Source of the DNA: Flaccisagitta enflata
Lineage: Eukaryota > Chaetognatha > Sagittoidea > Aphragmophora
Reading direction: 5' to 3'
Length of the DNA stretch: 64,000 nt
NCBI GenBank assembly: GCA_965153355.1
Contig: OZ231127.1
Coordinates: forward strand, 17,422,001 to 17,486,000
Shown here: piece after piece, positions 1 to 10,452 of the stretch
How positions within the stretch are numbered: position 1 is the first letter of the stretch
Layout of the letters: every line of letters starts with the position of its first letter
Program-made: the position numbers and the translations under genes
Notes under the pieces: model-generated
What the model was told of the DNA's origin: nothing
What the model saw: the letters and a program-made list of their open reading frames with translations, nothing else
Database searches by the model: none

Positions 1-538
1 CGCAGTATTAGTCGCTGATGGAGACAGAGAAATAACGTGCTCCATACCATATAATTTGTCGTCATTGAAAGTCGCAAAAATATTTCGCGCTTCTTCAGGG
101 CAACCCCATAAAATGTTGTTTACTGCACACTGGTCTCCCCCAAAAATCACTAAGCCTGGCCAAAAGAGGATCTATCTGACTGACATTAGAAATCATCATA
201 TAGCTACGCACATCGCACAGGCTATTGTTTTATGCTTGCCCTAACTCCCTACATGATGATGCATTTAAATTTGCAAATGATATGATATAGATATATTTCA
301 AACAAAGAAATTTTCTGGTACAAGAATTGTTCGAGCATCTCTGTTCAGAGGCTGAACAAAGAGTTGATGAAATTCCATAGCAAGTGTTGGGATAAAATAA
401 GTGACGCGGGGTCACAAAATCGTTGGTGGGCAGGGGCATCCAACCCCCATCCACACCCAACACTCCCATCCCCACACACATACATCAATGAATCTTAAAC
501 ATTCGTTTTTGCTCTTTTCAACTTGTGTTCACTGATCA
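1..538. other. Unassigned sequence
   Basis: I see no gene, mobile-element terminus or RNA structure in this stretch. The short open frames have no recognisable motif and no supporting splice context. The far end (about 538-600) has GGACC/GGACCAAC words and TTATAGAG, which look like a decayed copy of the GTCC-microsatellite element described below. Confidence 0.4.
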
Positions 539-713
539 CGGACCGATGGACCAACGGACCAACTTACCAAAAGATGGAAGGAAAAAAAGCCTGTTATAGA
601 GTCCCTTGTTCGCAACCAGAAACCAATGAACGAGGCCAGAATTCGGCCGGTAGAGAAGTCCTTTTTTCCTACGACTAGGCTTGTTATCGCAAAAGAGAGA
701 GCGAGAAATAGAG

Positions 714-828
<115 letters not shown>

Positions 829-871
829 TCCGCAGCCAAAAGCTCAATTTTAAGAGTTTTTATTAAGCCTC

Positions 872-1987
872 CAAATTTTTGCACACTAAAAAAGGTGTAG
901 ATTAGAATATCAACTTTATTTTACCCGATTGCGAGCCAAAAAAATTAGAAACACTTTTTTTGGCAAAAAATGGTGTTTTTTTTAGATGAATAGCATAAAG
1001 ATACATCTCTGAAGAAGTAACATGCCCTGGTATTGATAAATAATCATCTGCTGAATATTTGTGAGAAATTTCACGAAATTTTGTCAACGTTAAGATGCCT
1101 AAAATGCATTATAAAACTCCAAAAATAAAAGAAATCAGCCTCGATGAAAAGATAATGTCTAAAAGAGCTCATGGGATGTTAGAAATCATAAAAATATACT
1201 TCCCCTCAAATTTTCAGGCATACCTGATTAATATTGAACGAATTATAACCAAAAAACCAAATTACAACAATATGCAAATGAGCTTTTGGGTGAAAATTGG
1301 TAAAAACCCACAAAATCGCTGTTTCTTCTCAAAAATATGATAGTTTTTGCTCTGTTTACTTACTTCAAACCTAGCAAGCTTTCTTTAAATGAGTTTTTAG
1401 CAATTTTCCCCTTGTCAATAACTCAAAAAATGTCTTTTGGCATGTATACAACACATGTCATGTACATAACATGATCAAAATTTCCTTCTATTTTTTATCA
1501 AAAGAAAGCTTGCTAGGTGTGAAGTAGGTTAACAGAGCAAAAATATCATATTTTGAGAAAAAAGAGCAATTTTATGGGTTTTTAGCAATTTTCGCTTAAA
1601 AGCTCATTTGCATATTGTCGTAATTTGTTTTTTTGGTTATAATTCGTCCAATATCAATCAGGTATGCATGATAATTTGTGGGGAAGTATATTCTTATGAT
1701 TTCTAACATCCCATGAGCTCTTTTAGACATTATCTTTTCATCAAGGCTGAATTTTTAGATTTTTCAAGTTTTATAATGCGTTTTAGGCATCTTAACGTTG
1801 ACGAAACTTCGTGAAATTTCTCTCAAATATTCAGCAGATGATTATTTATCAATACCAGGGCATATTACTTCTTCAGAGATGTATCTTTATGCTATTTTTC
1901 TTAAAAAACCACCATTTTTTGCAATCGGGTAAAATAAAGTTGATATTCTTAATCTACACTTTTTTAAGAACTAGTGGGCAAAAATTT
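872..1987. mobile_element. Foldback (giant inverted repeat) element
   Basis: The left arm (about 872-1400) and right arm (about 1488-1987) are imperfect reverse complements of about 500 bp each, with a spacer of about 90 bp. For example, CAACTTTATTTTACCCGATT near 910 is matched by its complement near 1928, and AGCAAGCTTTCTTT near 1375 by AAAGAAAGCTTGCT near 1502. There is no coding potential, and clear target-site duplications were not found. This is the architecture of a foldback or palindromic MITE. An inverted segmental duplication is the alternative. Confidence 0.8.
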
Positions 1988-2431
1988 GAAGACGGTTTAA
2001 TCTTTTTTTTTTTTTTTTTAAGGGTTTTGGGCTAGCGGATATCAGACCGGAGAGGCTCGATTTTACGCAAACAAAAAAAAACGCCATGGACGGATGGATC
2101 AAGGGACCAAGGGACAGATGGACCAACGAACCAACAAACGGACCAACAGATGGATGGACAACGCCTGTTATAGAGATGGGAGTACTGACAGGCAACAGAT
2201 TAAGGTCACCCACTCATGTAAATGATCCAAAAATGCATGAAATTGCATCATGATTTCATAATAAGCAAATATAAACAAAAGAAAACAAAAAATCTTAAGA
2301 CGAGGCTTTGGTCCTTTCCATCGACGAGGAAGTTGACACCCTCTTCAATGACTTCGCGCCTGTTCAAACGCCTGAAAGAAGGCAAGGGAAAGAAAGATTG
2401 ACAAAGTCGAGAAATTTTTCGGTAAAAAAAC

Positions 2432-2520
2432 CAAGGCCGGATACGCAGCTACCGACGTCGCGTGCGGATGGGCGGGGGCAGTGATAAAAACGGTTAACAA
2501 AGCATTTGGGCAGGAGCAGT
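2432..2520 (-). repeat. Fragment of the GTCC-hairpin repeat family
   Basis: AAGGCCGGATACGCAGCTACC followed by a GGGCGGGGGCAGTG block is the reverse complement of the conserved 3' box of the hairpin/(GTCC)n element. The hairpin end and microsatellite are missing here. A related GGATGGACCAAGGGACC tract lies at about 2090-2160. Confidence 0.6.
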
Positions 2521-2565
2521 CATCACTTACATACTTTTTTTGAATGAAATTCATTATCTTGTCCC

Positions 2566-3094
2566 CAGTGGGCCTCAATTGGATATGAGTTCAAAAAAAT
2601 CCCTGATCGTAGTGATTTTTATATGTATGTACAATTCATAATGGAGAATTGATGTTGACCCTCAAAAAGAATTTCCCTTTGAAAATTTTTTCAAAAATAG
2701 TTGATCAGTATCAATTTTCTATTACGTTTATATATAGATCTGAAAAATATATTTCTTTTGAAATTCTGATTCAAGATTCATATCCCTGGTGAAACTTCCA
2801 ATCATTTGATAGGTCACTCTAAATACTTTCATGAAAAAAGAAGATTTTGATATTTTAGGCCACCTTGCTTTTTTTAACAGTGGCATAAAAAATGAATTTC
2901 AAAAAACATAAGTGCTAAAGTGTTGAATTGAATATTCAAAAAATTAAAAACATTTTAGCAATTTTTGCAAAAAATGTTAAGGGAAATTGTTTTTTTAAAG
3001 GTCACTATCAATCCTCTACTTGAGAATGTGCTTGCTTATATGAGTCAATACCTTTGAGGACTTTTTTCAACCCATATCCAATAATGGCCCACTG
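2566..3094. mobile_element. TIR element, CAGTGGGCC family (copy 1)
   Basis: The ends CAGTGGGCCTCAATTGGATA (left) and TATCCAATAATGGCCCACTG (right) are inverted repeats, and similarity extends about 100 bp inward (ACAATTCATAATGGAGAATTG is matched near 3010). The same family recurs at 42478-43093. It is non-coding and therefore a non-autonomous DNA-transposon derivative. Target-site duplications are unclear in this copy. Confidence 0.75.
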
Positions 3095-3283
3095 TGACCC
3101 CAAGTGAGCATGGCGCGGCACATGGTGGAGATTATACCATCAACAGAATCGTTAGTCGGGTGCTAAGCAACCAACCACTTTTTTTGATCTGTCCGTCCAT
3201 CTGTCACAATGTCATTTTGAGATTAAGCTAAGAATAGTAGACAGCATATTCATAGATTATTTTAGAAATTTTTGTCTGTCTGT

Positions 3284-3292
3284 CCGTCCGTG

Positions 3293-3329
<37 letters not shown>

Positions 3330-3330
3330 G
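3284..3330. repeat. (TCTG)n microsatellite
   Basis: Tandem TCTG/TCCG tetranucleotide tract, the same motif class found inside the hairpin/(GTCC)n family. Confidence 0.9.
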
Positions 3331-3452
3331 ACAGAGCATGCAAACCGACGTAGTATTGGTCCAATTGTATTATGTTTCATCGGCGCGCCATTTGGTTTAT
3401 CTTTGTCCCTGTGTGTTTGTGAAACTAGCTACAATATCAAGGTCATTTACTG

Positions 3453-3453
3453 C

Positions 3454-3507
<54 letters not shown>

Positions 3508-3515
3508 CACTCATT

Positions 3516-3608
<93 letters not shown>
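3453..3608. repeat. Compound (CT)n-(CA)n microsatellite
   Basis: A CT tract (about 3453-3503) changes to a CA tract (about 3519-3608) across a short CATTCACTCATT spacer. Confidence 0.97.
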
Positions 3609-3610
<2 letters not shown>

Positions 3611-3793
3611 GAAAGACGTGAGAAGTATAGTCGTATTGAATCTTTTCTGTTTGGACTCCGGTGCTTCGTTTCTGCTCCCGTTTGAACTAAACATCCTGCG
3701 GCAGGCATTTTTTGAAGATTTCTTTGCCAACTTGGTCTACGTCTTTGTGCGGTACATTGTAGATTGTACAAACTAAAGTGGATGAACACTGTC

Positions 3794-4018
3794 TTTTTAG
3801 TCGCTGCCTAAGCGACTCTATAAGAGGCTGTGTCCCTACGTCTGTATGTCTGTCTGTCTGTCTGTAACACAAAATTTTGGATTATGCGAAACCAGCTGAA
3901 ATACGGATTTCTGATCATTACAGCCCCCGCCCATCCACATACTGCTCCTGCCCACTCGCAGTGCTGCCCCTGCCCACCCAGCAGCGACTACTGATTGGCC
4001 ATGTATCCGGCCTTTTTA
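3794..4018 (+). mobile_element. Hairpin/(GTCT)n interspersed element (full copy)
   Basis: This copy opens TTTTTAG, then a hairpin with stem GTCGCT/AGCGAC (3800-3816), CTCTATAAGAGGCTGTGTCC, a TCTG microsatellite and TGCCCAC boxes. It closes with GGCCATGTATCCGGCCTTTTT. It is one of the reference copies of the family discussed in the findings: non-coding, with a microsatellite at a fixed internal position, as in Drosophila mini-me/DINE-1-type elements. Assignment to Helentron-derived elements is inference. Confidence 0.7.
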
Positions 4019-4058
4019 GTCTGTCTGCCAGTGCAGTGAGCGCCGCCATAACTGCTTT

Positions 4059-4095
<37 letters not shown>

Positions 4096-5898
4096 GGCGA
4101 TTTCTGTATCGCCAAGAGACGATTGTCCTATTCCCATCTTCTTTTGAGCGGTTTATTGTGTTTGTCTTCATATTGACGTGCTCCTCTTTGTCAAGTCTGC
4201 CTTTGCTGTGACCGACATCGTTGAGTAAGTGTTCGCCACGATCATCTCTTCCACTATCAAATTAGCCGCGTTTGTTGTAAATGCATTTAAATGTTATTAA
4301 TCTCAAAAACGGCAAAAAAAAAGTTAAGTGAAAAAAAAAGTAGCAGAAAAAATTGTTGGCGTTAAAAGGAAAAGGCAGAACTAAAATAGGTAAATGCAAA
4401 ATCCTCTTCCATGATTTAAAACAACGGCCAAATAAAACGAGGAATTTCTCTTGCATCGAGCATTGACTAAGCCTGGAACAATTTTATGAAGAACGCGATG
4501 CACATGGTCAAAACTTTGGGGCAATTTTAGAGCATGTTCCTGTTATCGGAGCGGGGGGAAATTTTGTGTGCGCGCGAATTGGAATGACAGGAACTGAAAA
4601 CAGCACTTTTTGAAATTGCAAAAAAAAATTGTCACGAGTCCATGGTAGGTGGCCCTACTGGGTCCAGTATGCATGCCAGCACAGTTACATAGGTATCTAA
4701 GAGGTTTGAGTTGAAGCGGTCACGTACCTTAAGCTAATGAGCTCTGCTTAGGCTTTTTTTATTTGTCAGGTAATCTTTTACATAATTATAAGCTATGAAA
4801 AGTGATGCCCTAGTAGCCATATATTCCTAAGCTTTTTCTTTCTCCCACTTGAGCTCGTTCACTGTGTACCTTGTTCCACACTAGCCAAACTCAAACACTG
4901 AATGAATAATAGCCCGGAGCTTAAAGATTGTCAGAGCCTGTAAGTTTGGTAGATGTGTGCCCCATTTCATGGAAAAATGCGGGGAAACAAATTTGGAAAC
5001 TATCGGATGTCAAAAGATTAAAGTTTATATCGTTTAGATCCGTAAAATAGTGACAATGTCTTTGTATAGATACTCTGAGAACGTGGAAGCATCGCGCGAG
5101 ACTCTACGTCTGGGCAGGAGGCCCAAAACAAATACCTGCGAGACAAATTGGACCATCATTCAAGAAAAAACACTCAAGTGGAGTTGGACGACTGTCTTAC
5201 TCTCCTCTTTCTCACCTCTTCCAAATCCCTCGCTGACTATCGCCCGAAAAAAGAAATTCGAAGGTGATCATCATATATCATAATAAAGTTCCCTGATTTG
5301 TGATTTTTTTTACCCCTTCTCACCTGAACGTCCCTCCCTCATCTTAACTAGTAGACTTGTAGTACTGCACTGTGATCTTGATTGATGTGTGGATTGTCGC
5401 ATTCTATGTTGACGAAAATAAAAGTAATATTAATAATAATATCAAACAAAATTAGTCATTCTTATCTTTCAAAAGTATCATCCGTTATTTCTTTCCAATC
5501 ACTGAGACATTGGCACTGAAATTTTAGGAAATTGATTAAGTACTACCTTGATAAAAACTTTTCGTCAGTCTGTTATCACAAAAAACTTCTTATAGAAATA
5601 AGATACACAATAGACTACCGCCTTTCTGTCACCTGATTTAAGTCACGGTGCACACGAAGCGAAAGTTTCATGGTCAAGTAATATTTTAGAAAAATATTTT
5701 AGAAAAATATCCAAGTGATTAACTTACGTTTTTTTTTAACAAATTATATCTCAGTTCATATTATTGATTTATTTGCATTGGAAATCATTTATATGTCAAA
5801 AATCTTTTTTTTCTTTAACTTGTCTCAGGAGAAATTCTTTGTCTTTCTCTGAATGCAAAAATTTGCATTTCTAAAAACATGGCCTTTTTCTAAACATA
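4019..5898. other. Unassigned sequence with one (CT)n tract
   Basis: Apart from a (CT)n tract at 4062-4094, I see no gene or element terminus. Open frames are short and lack motifs. The sequence is AT-rich with homopolymer runs. Confidence 0.4.
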
Positions 5899-6326
5899 CA
5901 GTGGCAATTTTTGTCTCTTAAATCCAAAATCCCCTAAATTGAATTCATTGTTATATAAAGTTTTTTGTTAGTTACTAAGGATTATAAAATTTATGGTGTA
6001 ACTGCATCTTTTTGCTTTAAGTATATTCATCAGCAATGATCAAGCTAGTTCATGGCAGGGTATTCTTGGCGCAGAAAATGTTCTATCAGTTTTAAATGAA
6101 TTTTTTTGTAAAAATTTTCTCAATATCTATTTTTTTCAAAATCTGCCTAAAATTTCTCTGGATTGAAAAAGTTGTCTCTTAAATCCAAATATCCGTTAAA
6201 AAAAGGTTCCTTAAATTGAGGTTTTTCGACATCGAAAAAACCTGAAAAAACTTGGGACCAGACAGTGATGTCTCTTAAATCCGGATATCCTTTGAATAGT
6301 GGTGGCACTAAGATGGGATTCCACTG
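5899..6326. mobile_element. Pogo/Tigger-like MITE with TA duplication
   Basis: The left end CAGTGGCAATTTTTGTCTC and right end GGGATTCCACTG are flanked by TA at 5897-5898 and 6327-6328. The subterminal word GTCTCTTAAATCC occurs near the left end (about 5913) and twice near the right (about 6172 and 6268). CAGTGG-type ends with TA duplications are characteristic of pogo/Tigger and related Tc1/mariner elements. At 428 bp it is non-coding and non-autonomous. Confidence 0.8.
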
Positions 6327-6719
6327 TATTAAAAAAGAACCCTGTTCATAGATCAAAATGCCAATTTTTGTATGCAGAGAGAGATTAAGACTCTCAAGCA
6401 AAATAACATCCAAAATTTGCTGCTCGTGTGCACCGCAACTGAACGCATTTCTGATTTGACATCCAGGTTTCTTTGGTCTCAAAACAATACAGAACAATCT
6501 TTCAGTTAAAAGCAATTTGGTCCCCGTGGCTCCAACCATTTAGAAATGATGCATGTTGAAAAGCAATATTTGAAGTCAATAGACTATTTGGGCAGGAGCA
6601 GTGAGATTGAAGAATAATAGTCGCAAAAGCGTTAGATGGTCAGCGGTACCCGTCGCCCCTATGTGAGTGTATGTGGGTGTGAGGTGGTTAGAGATTAGAG
6701 GTTAGAGGACCTATGCTGT

Positions 6720-7118
6720 ATTTTTTTGAGCCTTGAGGCTGGAATTGTGGCCTCGAGGCTGGAATTGGGGCCTTGAGGTTTGGATTTGAGCCTTGAGGCT
6801 AGGATTTGAGCTTCAAGGCTGGGATTTGTGCCTTTAAACTGGGATTTGAGCCTCGAGGCTGGGATTTTAGCCTGGAGACTGAGATTTGAGCCTCAAGGCT
6901 GAGATTTGAGCCTCAAGGCTGGGATTTGAGCTTCAAAGCGGGGATTTGAGCCTCTAAGCTTGGATTTTGGTCTCGAGACTAGGATTTGGGCAGTGAGAGG
7001 GGGGGGGGACGGAGAAGAACGAGGAGGAGGAGGAGGAGAAGAAGGAGAAGAACGAGGAGGAGAAAATTTCTCCCTGTGTGAAAGCATAGGTCATCAGCAC
7101 CTTCGGGGCCGCTGCCCA
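6720..7118. mobile_element. Minisatellite-bearing element ending in GGGGCCGCTGCCC
   Basis: A tandem array of about 20 bp (GGGATTTGAGCCTCAAGGCT type, 6740-6990) is followed by a GGA/GAA-rich tract (7010-7070). The terminal box TGTGAAAGCATAGGTCATC...GGGGCCGCTGCCC ends at 7118. The same box terminates a complete TIR element at 36494-36950, so this is probably one half of a member of that family. Confidence 0.65.
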
Positions 7119-7214
7119 AAAATGAAAAATCATAAAAAAATAAGGAAAATGTGACAAACCAACAAACCAACAGACTAACTGACTGACAGATGGGCAGACA
7201 AAGTAGGGTGTAGA

Positions 7215-7231
7215 GTTGCGTAGCACGCGAC
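7215..7231. repeat. Stem-loop of the GTCC-hairpin family
   Basis: GTTGCGTAGCACGCGAC, with one G-T wobble, sits beside GACAAAGTAGGGTGTAGA on its left and CTAAAATT on its right. This is the hairpin end of a degenerate minus-oriented copy. Confidence 0.55.
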
Positions 7232-7649
7232 TAAAATTTGGGCTGTTTTTTTTTCTTCTAATCTCTTCGGGAAGATTGATTAAAATAACACTACAAATGA
7301 TTTTGGTCAGGATTCCGGTTGGGAAAAATCTCTATCTTAAGGTTTTTTTGTTTTTTTTTAAAGATGGACACATCACAGTTTTCATTTCATGTCATTGTTT
7401 TTAATCATTCCATTTCCAAGTTCTTAAAATTCGTATGTGGTTAGGTGATTTAGGAATTGAATAAGTCTCGCAGGTGTTGGCCTCATTGAGTACAAACTTT
7501 CCTTCTCTCCGTTTTCCTCACTAAAGGTGTGGCTGTTGCCGCGAAACTGGACATGATCGACGAAATCACGACAAGATAGTGGCTGATAGGATTTCGCGAA
7601 CAGCAATAGCACAGGAAATCGCTGATCTATCCGAACATTACCATCAATG

Positions 7650-7800
7650 ATCATCATCATCATCATCATCATCATCATTACAATTATCATTCTTTTCTTC
7701 TTCTTCTCCTTCTTCTTCTCCTTCTTCTTCTTCTTCTTCTTCTTCTTCTTCTTCTTCTTCTTCTTCGTCTTCTTTTTCTTTTTCTTTTTCTTCTTCTTCT

Positions 7801-7834
<34 letters not shown>

Positions 7835-8255
7835 TTTTTTCTTCCCCCGAAGATGCCGATGACCTATGCTTTCACACATATGGGAAACTTTCTCCTTCTC
7901 CTTCTTCTTCTTCTTCTTAATCTTCTCCGACCCCGACCTAACTTTGAGGCCTAAATTTCAACCTCCAGCTCAAATCCCAGCCTTAGGCCTCATATCCAAG
8001 CCTCCAGACTCCAATCCCAGCCACAAGGCTCCAAACCCAGACTCGAGGCTCCAATCCCAATCTTGAGGCTCCAATCCCAGCCTTGAGGCTTCAATCCCAG
8101 CCTCAAGGCTCCACTCTCAGCCTGGAGGCTCCAATCCCACCTTTGGGGCTCTAATCCCAGCCTTAAGGTTCAAACTTCAGCTCCGAGGCTCCAACCCCAG
8201 CATCATGGCTCCAATTCCAACCCCATGGCTCCAATCCCTTCCTTGGGGCTAAAAT
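7650..8255. mobile_element. Mirror copy of the minisatellite-bearing element
   Basis: An (ATC)n/(TTC)n tract (7650-7845) leads into CCCCGAAGATGCCGATGACC and ATGCTTTCACAC (about 7845-7880). These are followed by (TTC)n and a GGCTCCAATCCCAGCCTTGA-type 20-bp minisatellite (about 7935-8255). Orientation is opposite to the 6720-7118 element, so the two face each other. Confidence 0.6.
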
Positions 8256-8267
8256 TCAGCCTAAATA

Positions 8268-8485
8268 CAGTTAAACTTTGCAATAACGGACCCAAGAGTC
8301 ACGGAAACCCAGCAGTAGCGGAAAGACTCTATAGGTCCCCGCTGTCTTGTTTTCAATTCTTTGTAAGTAAATTCTGTTAGAACCGGATCTGCCTGTATCG
8401 AAAAGTTCGGCAAATCCGCATGACCTGAGCGGCCCGACGGTCGGTAATCCCTAGGCCAGTAATCCCTAGGCCAATAACGGAAAAT
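8268..8485. mobile_element. Fragment of a CAGTTAAA-type pogo-like element
   Basis: TACAGTTAAACTTTGCAATAACGG resembles the left end of the complete MITE at 53056 (TACAGTTAAAATCTCGC). TAATCCCTAGGCCAGTAATCC and CAATAACGG follow. The right terminus is not clear, so it is listed as a fragment. Confidence 0.45.
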
Positions 8486-8557
8486 CGACATTCATCAATA
8501 GCAATCGCCGCTAAATTAGACTTAGTAGTCGCGAAAGAAGGGAGAGGATAGAGGGGG

Positions 8558-8669
<112 letters not shown>

Positions 8670-8817
8670 AGAAAGTGAGAAAGAAAAGAGGGGGAACTCT
8701 TCATGACTGATTCACAACTCATTAACTTTATCCATCGCCAATCATAAACACCTTGCATCAAAGAATAAGAGAATTTGTTTTTCCATCCCCAAAAAAGTCA
8801 AGATATTCGATCGTGTA

Positions 8818-9402
8818 CTATCTAGGCGGAAAAAATCTTTCGTCCTGTAACAAAAACATATTCATTGGCGTAAAAATGGATACAAATCAATTACAAATCC
8901 ATCAATAATTGTTGTGAGTTCCCTTTGACTGAATCAGAGCCGACATTTGTTTCAGAAACGTTTTGTAGAGCAGTTCGAGTTACTAGGGAGTGAAGGCTTT
9001 GCATATCTTTCTCGCAATTTTTTATTGTCTATTCTTTTGCTACATTTAGACTCACAATTTTCAAAATAATCATTAAATCGTAGAAAAATTGGTGACATAA
9101 ATGAAGCCCTCCAAATTTGCAAGCAAATCGCATCTGTCCAGCTCAAGGCGTTTAGAAGTAATCAAAAAAAAAGAATGAAATGATATCATCAGAAGATTGT
9201 GGAGAAATGGCAAAAGTGAAACTGAAGTATTTCATTTAAAGTTGAATAAATTTTGAATGCATAGAGCTAGATGGATAAGGTTTGCGTCAATCTCTTGCAA
9301 ATTTGAAGAGCTTTATTTATCTCACCGATTTTTTGATGTTTGGTTGATTCTAACCTGAGATATGCATGTAAACGTACCGAAAGATTTTTTCCGCCTAGAT
9401 AG
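8818..9402. mobile_element. TIR element, CTATCTAGGCGG family (copy 1)
   Basis: Perfect or near-perfect inverted ends CTATCTAGGCGGAAAAAATC / GATTTTTTCCGCCTAGATAG are flanked by TA at 8816-8817 and 9403-9404. The internal sequence GGTGACATAAATGAAGCCCT is shared with the second copy at 47137-47711. At 585 bp with no transposase, it is a Tc1/mariner-type MITE by its TA target and TIRs. Confidence 0.85.
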
Positions 9403-9605
9403 TACAGGCATTTTTCGCACATTTGCAATCGCCTCTAGTAGTGTTTTACTTTAACAAAAATGAAAAAAAAACAAAAACAAAAACAAAAACAAGAAAAAAC
9501 AACAAAACAAGAGCCAAGATGAGTTCGAGTCCAAACATGATTCAAAGCATCGGCTCATCAGAGCATCTCCATTTGGAGAATTGGTGCAAGCTTTTGTAAC
9601 AAGTG

Positions 9606-9681
9606 ACACGATGGAGGGACGGATGGATGGATAGATTAACAAAGCCTCTTATAATATAGAGTTGCGTGTCCGCAACTAAAA
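9606..9681 (-). repeat. Hairpin end of the GTCC-hairpin family
   Basis: GGAGGGACGGATGGATGG is followed by ACAAAGCCTCTTATAATATAGA and the hairpin GTTGCGTGTCCGCAAC (9661-9676), then TAAAAA. The distal box is missing upstream. Confidence 0.7.
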
Positions 9682-9737
9682 AGGTTTCATGACACGCAAG
9701 CATCATGACCATTGCTATTTTGGCTTTTCGTATCATC

Positions 9738-9877
9738 TTTTTAGTTACATGCTGTGTGACTTTTCACCCCGCTTTGTCCGTCCGTCCGTTTGTTGGTCCA
9801 AATGGACTAGTGACCTAAAATACAGCTCCTACCCACCCACACGCGATTTTGGTAGCTGTGTATCCAGCCTTAATGTA
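9738..9877 (+). mobile_element. Hairpin/(GTCC)n interspersed element
   Basis: TTTTTAG is followed by the stem GTTACA/TGTGAC (9744-9760), CCCCGCTTTGTCCGTCCGTCC, CCTACCCACCC and GCTGTGTATCCAGCCTTAAT. The stem differs from other copies yet pairs fully, with one G-T wobble. Confidence 0.7.
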
Positions 9878-10039
9878 ATAAGATGTGCTCTGTCTTCCTG
9901 TATTAGTTCTTCAGTTATTCTTTGCTCAATTACGATCAAGAGAAGTCAAAATGGCAACACCGGAATTCGGCACAACCGAAAAAAAAACCAGTTAGTCCCT
10001 TGGGATCCGTTTTTTGCACTGTTCCACTGTACTCGAAAT

Positions 10040-10345
10040 CTAGCCAAGCATAGGTTATCGGCTCCTTCGGGGCCGCTGCCCCTCTCACCTTCACATCTAA
10101 CATTCACTAACTTGGGGGAAGCAGGTACCGCTGACCATCTGACGCTTTTGCAACTATTCTTTTTCTTCTTCTTCTTCTTCTTCTTGTTCTTCTTCTTCTT
10201 CTTCTTCTTCTTCTTCTTCTTCTTCTTCTTCTTCTTCTTCAACAAACTCAATTCACAACAGTAAAACAAAATCAACAACAACAACAAAAACAACAACCAA
10301 AACAACAACAACAACAACAAAAAAAACAAAAAACAATAACAACAA
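10040..10345. repeat. TIR-box fragment, (TTC)n and (CAA)n tracts
   Basis: GCATAGGTTATCGGCTCC and TTCGGGGCCGCTGCCC (10046-10083) form the terminal box of the GGGCAGCGG family. A (TTC)n tract (about 10160-10241) and a (CAA)n-rich tract (about 10260-10345) follow. The segment GCAGGTACCGCTGACCATCT has a reverse-complement relative near 6620. Confidence 0.6.
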
Positions 10346-10452
10346 TACTACCCTAGTTCATCGGTACTTTCAAAACAAAATTCAGCAAATTCTCAAGCAA
10401 ATCATACCAGCAACACCTGTCAATTCAGTCTCACTCTTCAGTCCATCCCTCC

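Noticed and set aside
7424-7879. 151-codon Lys-rich frame
   Set aside because: Translation of the (TTC)n/(ATC)n tract on the opposite strand; pure composition.
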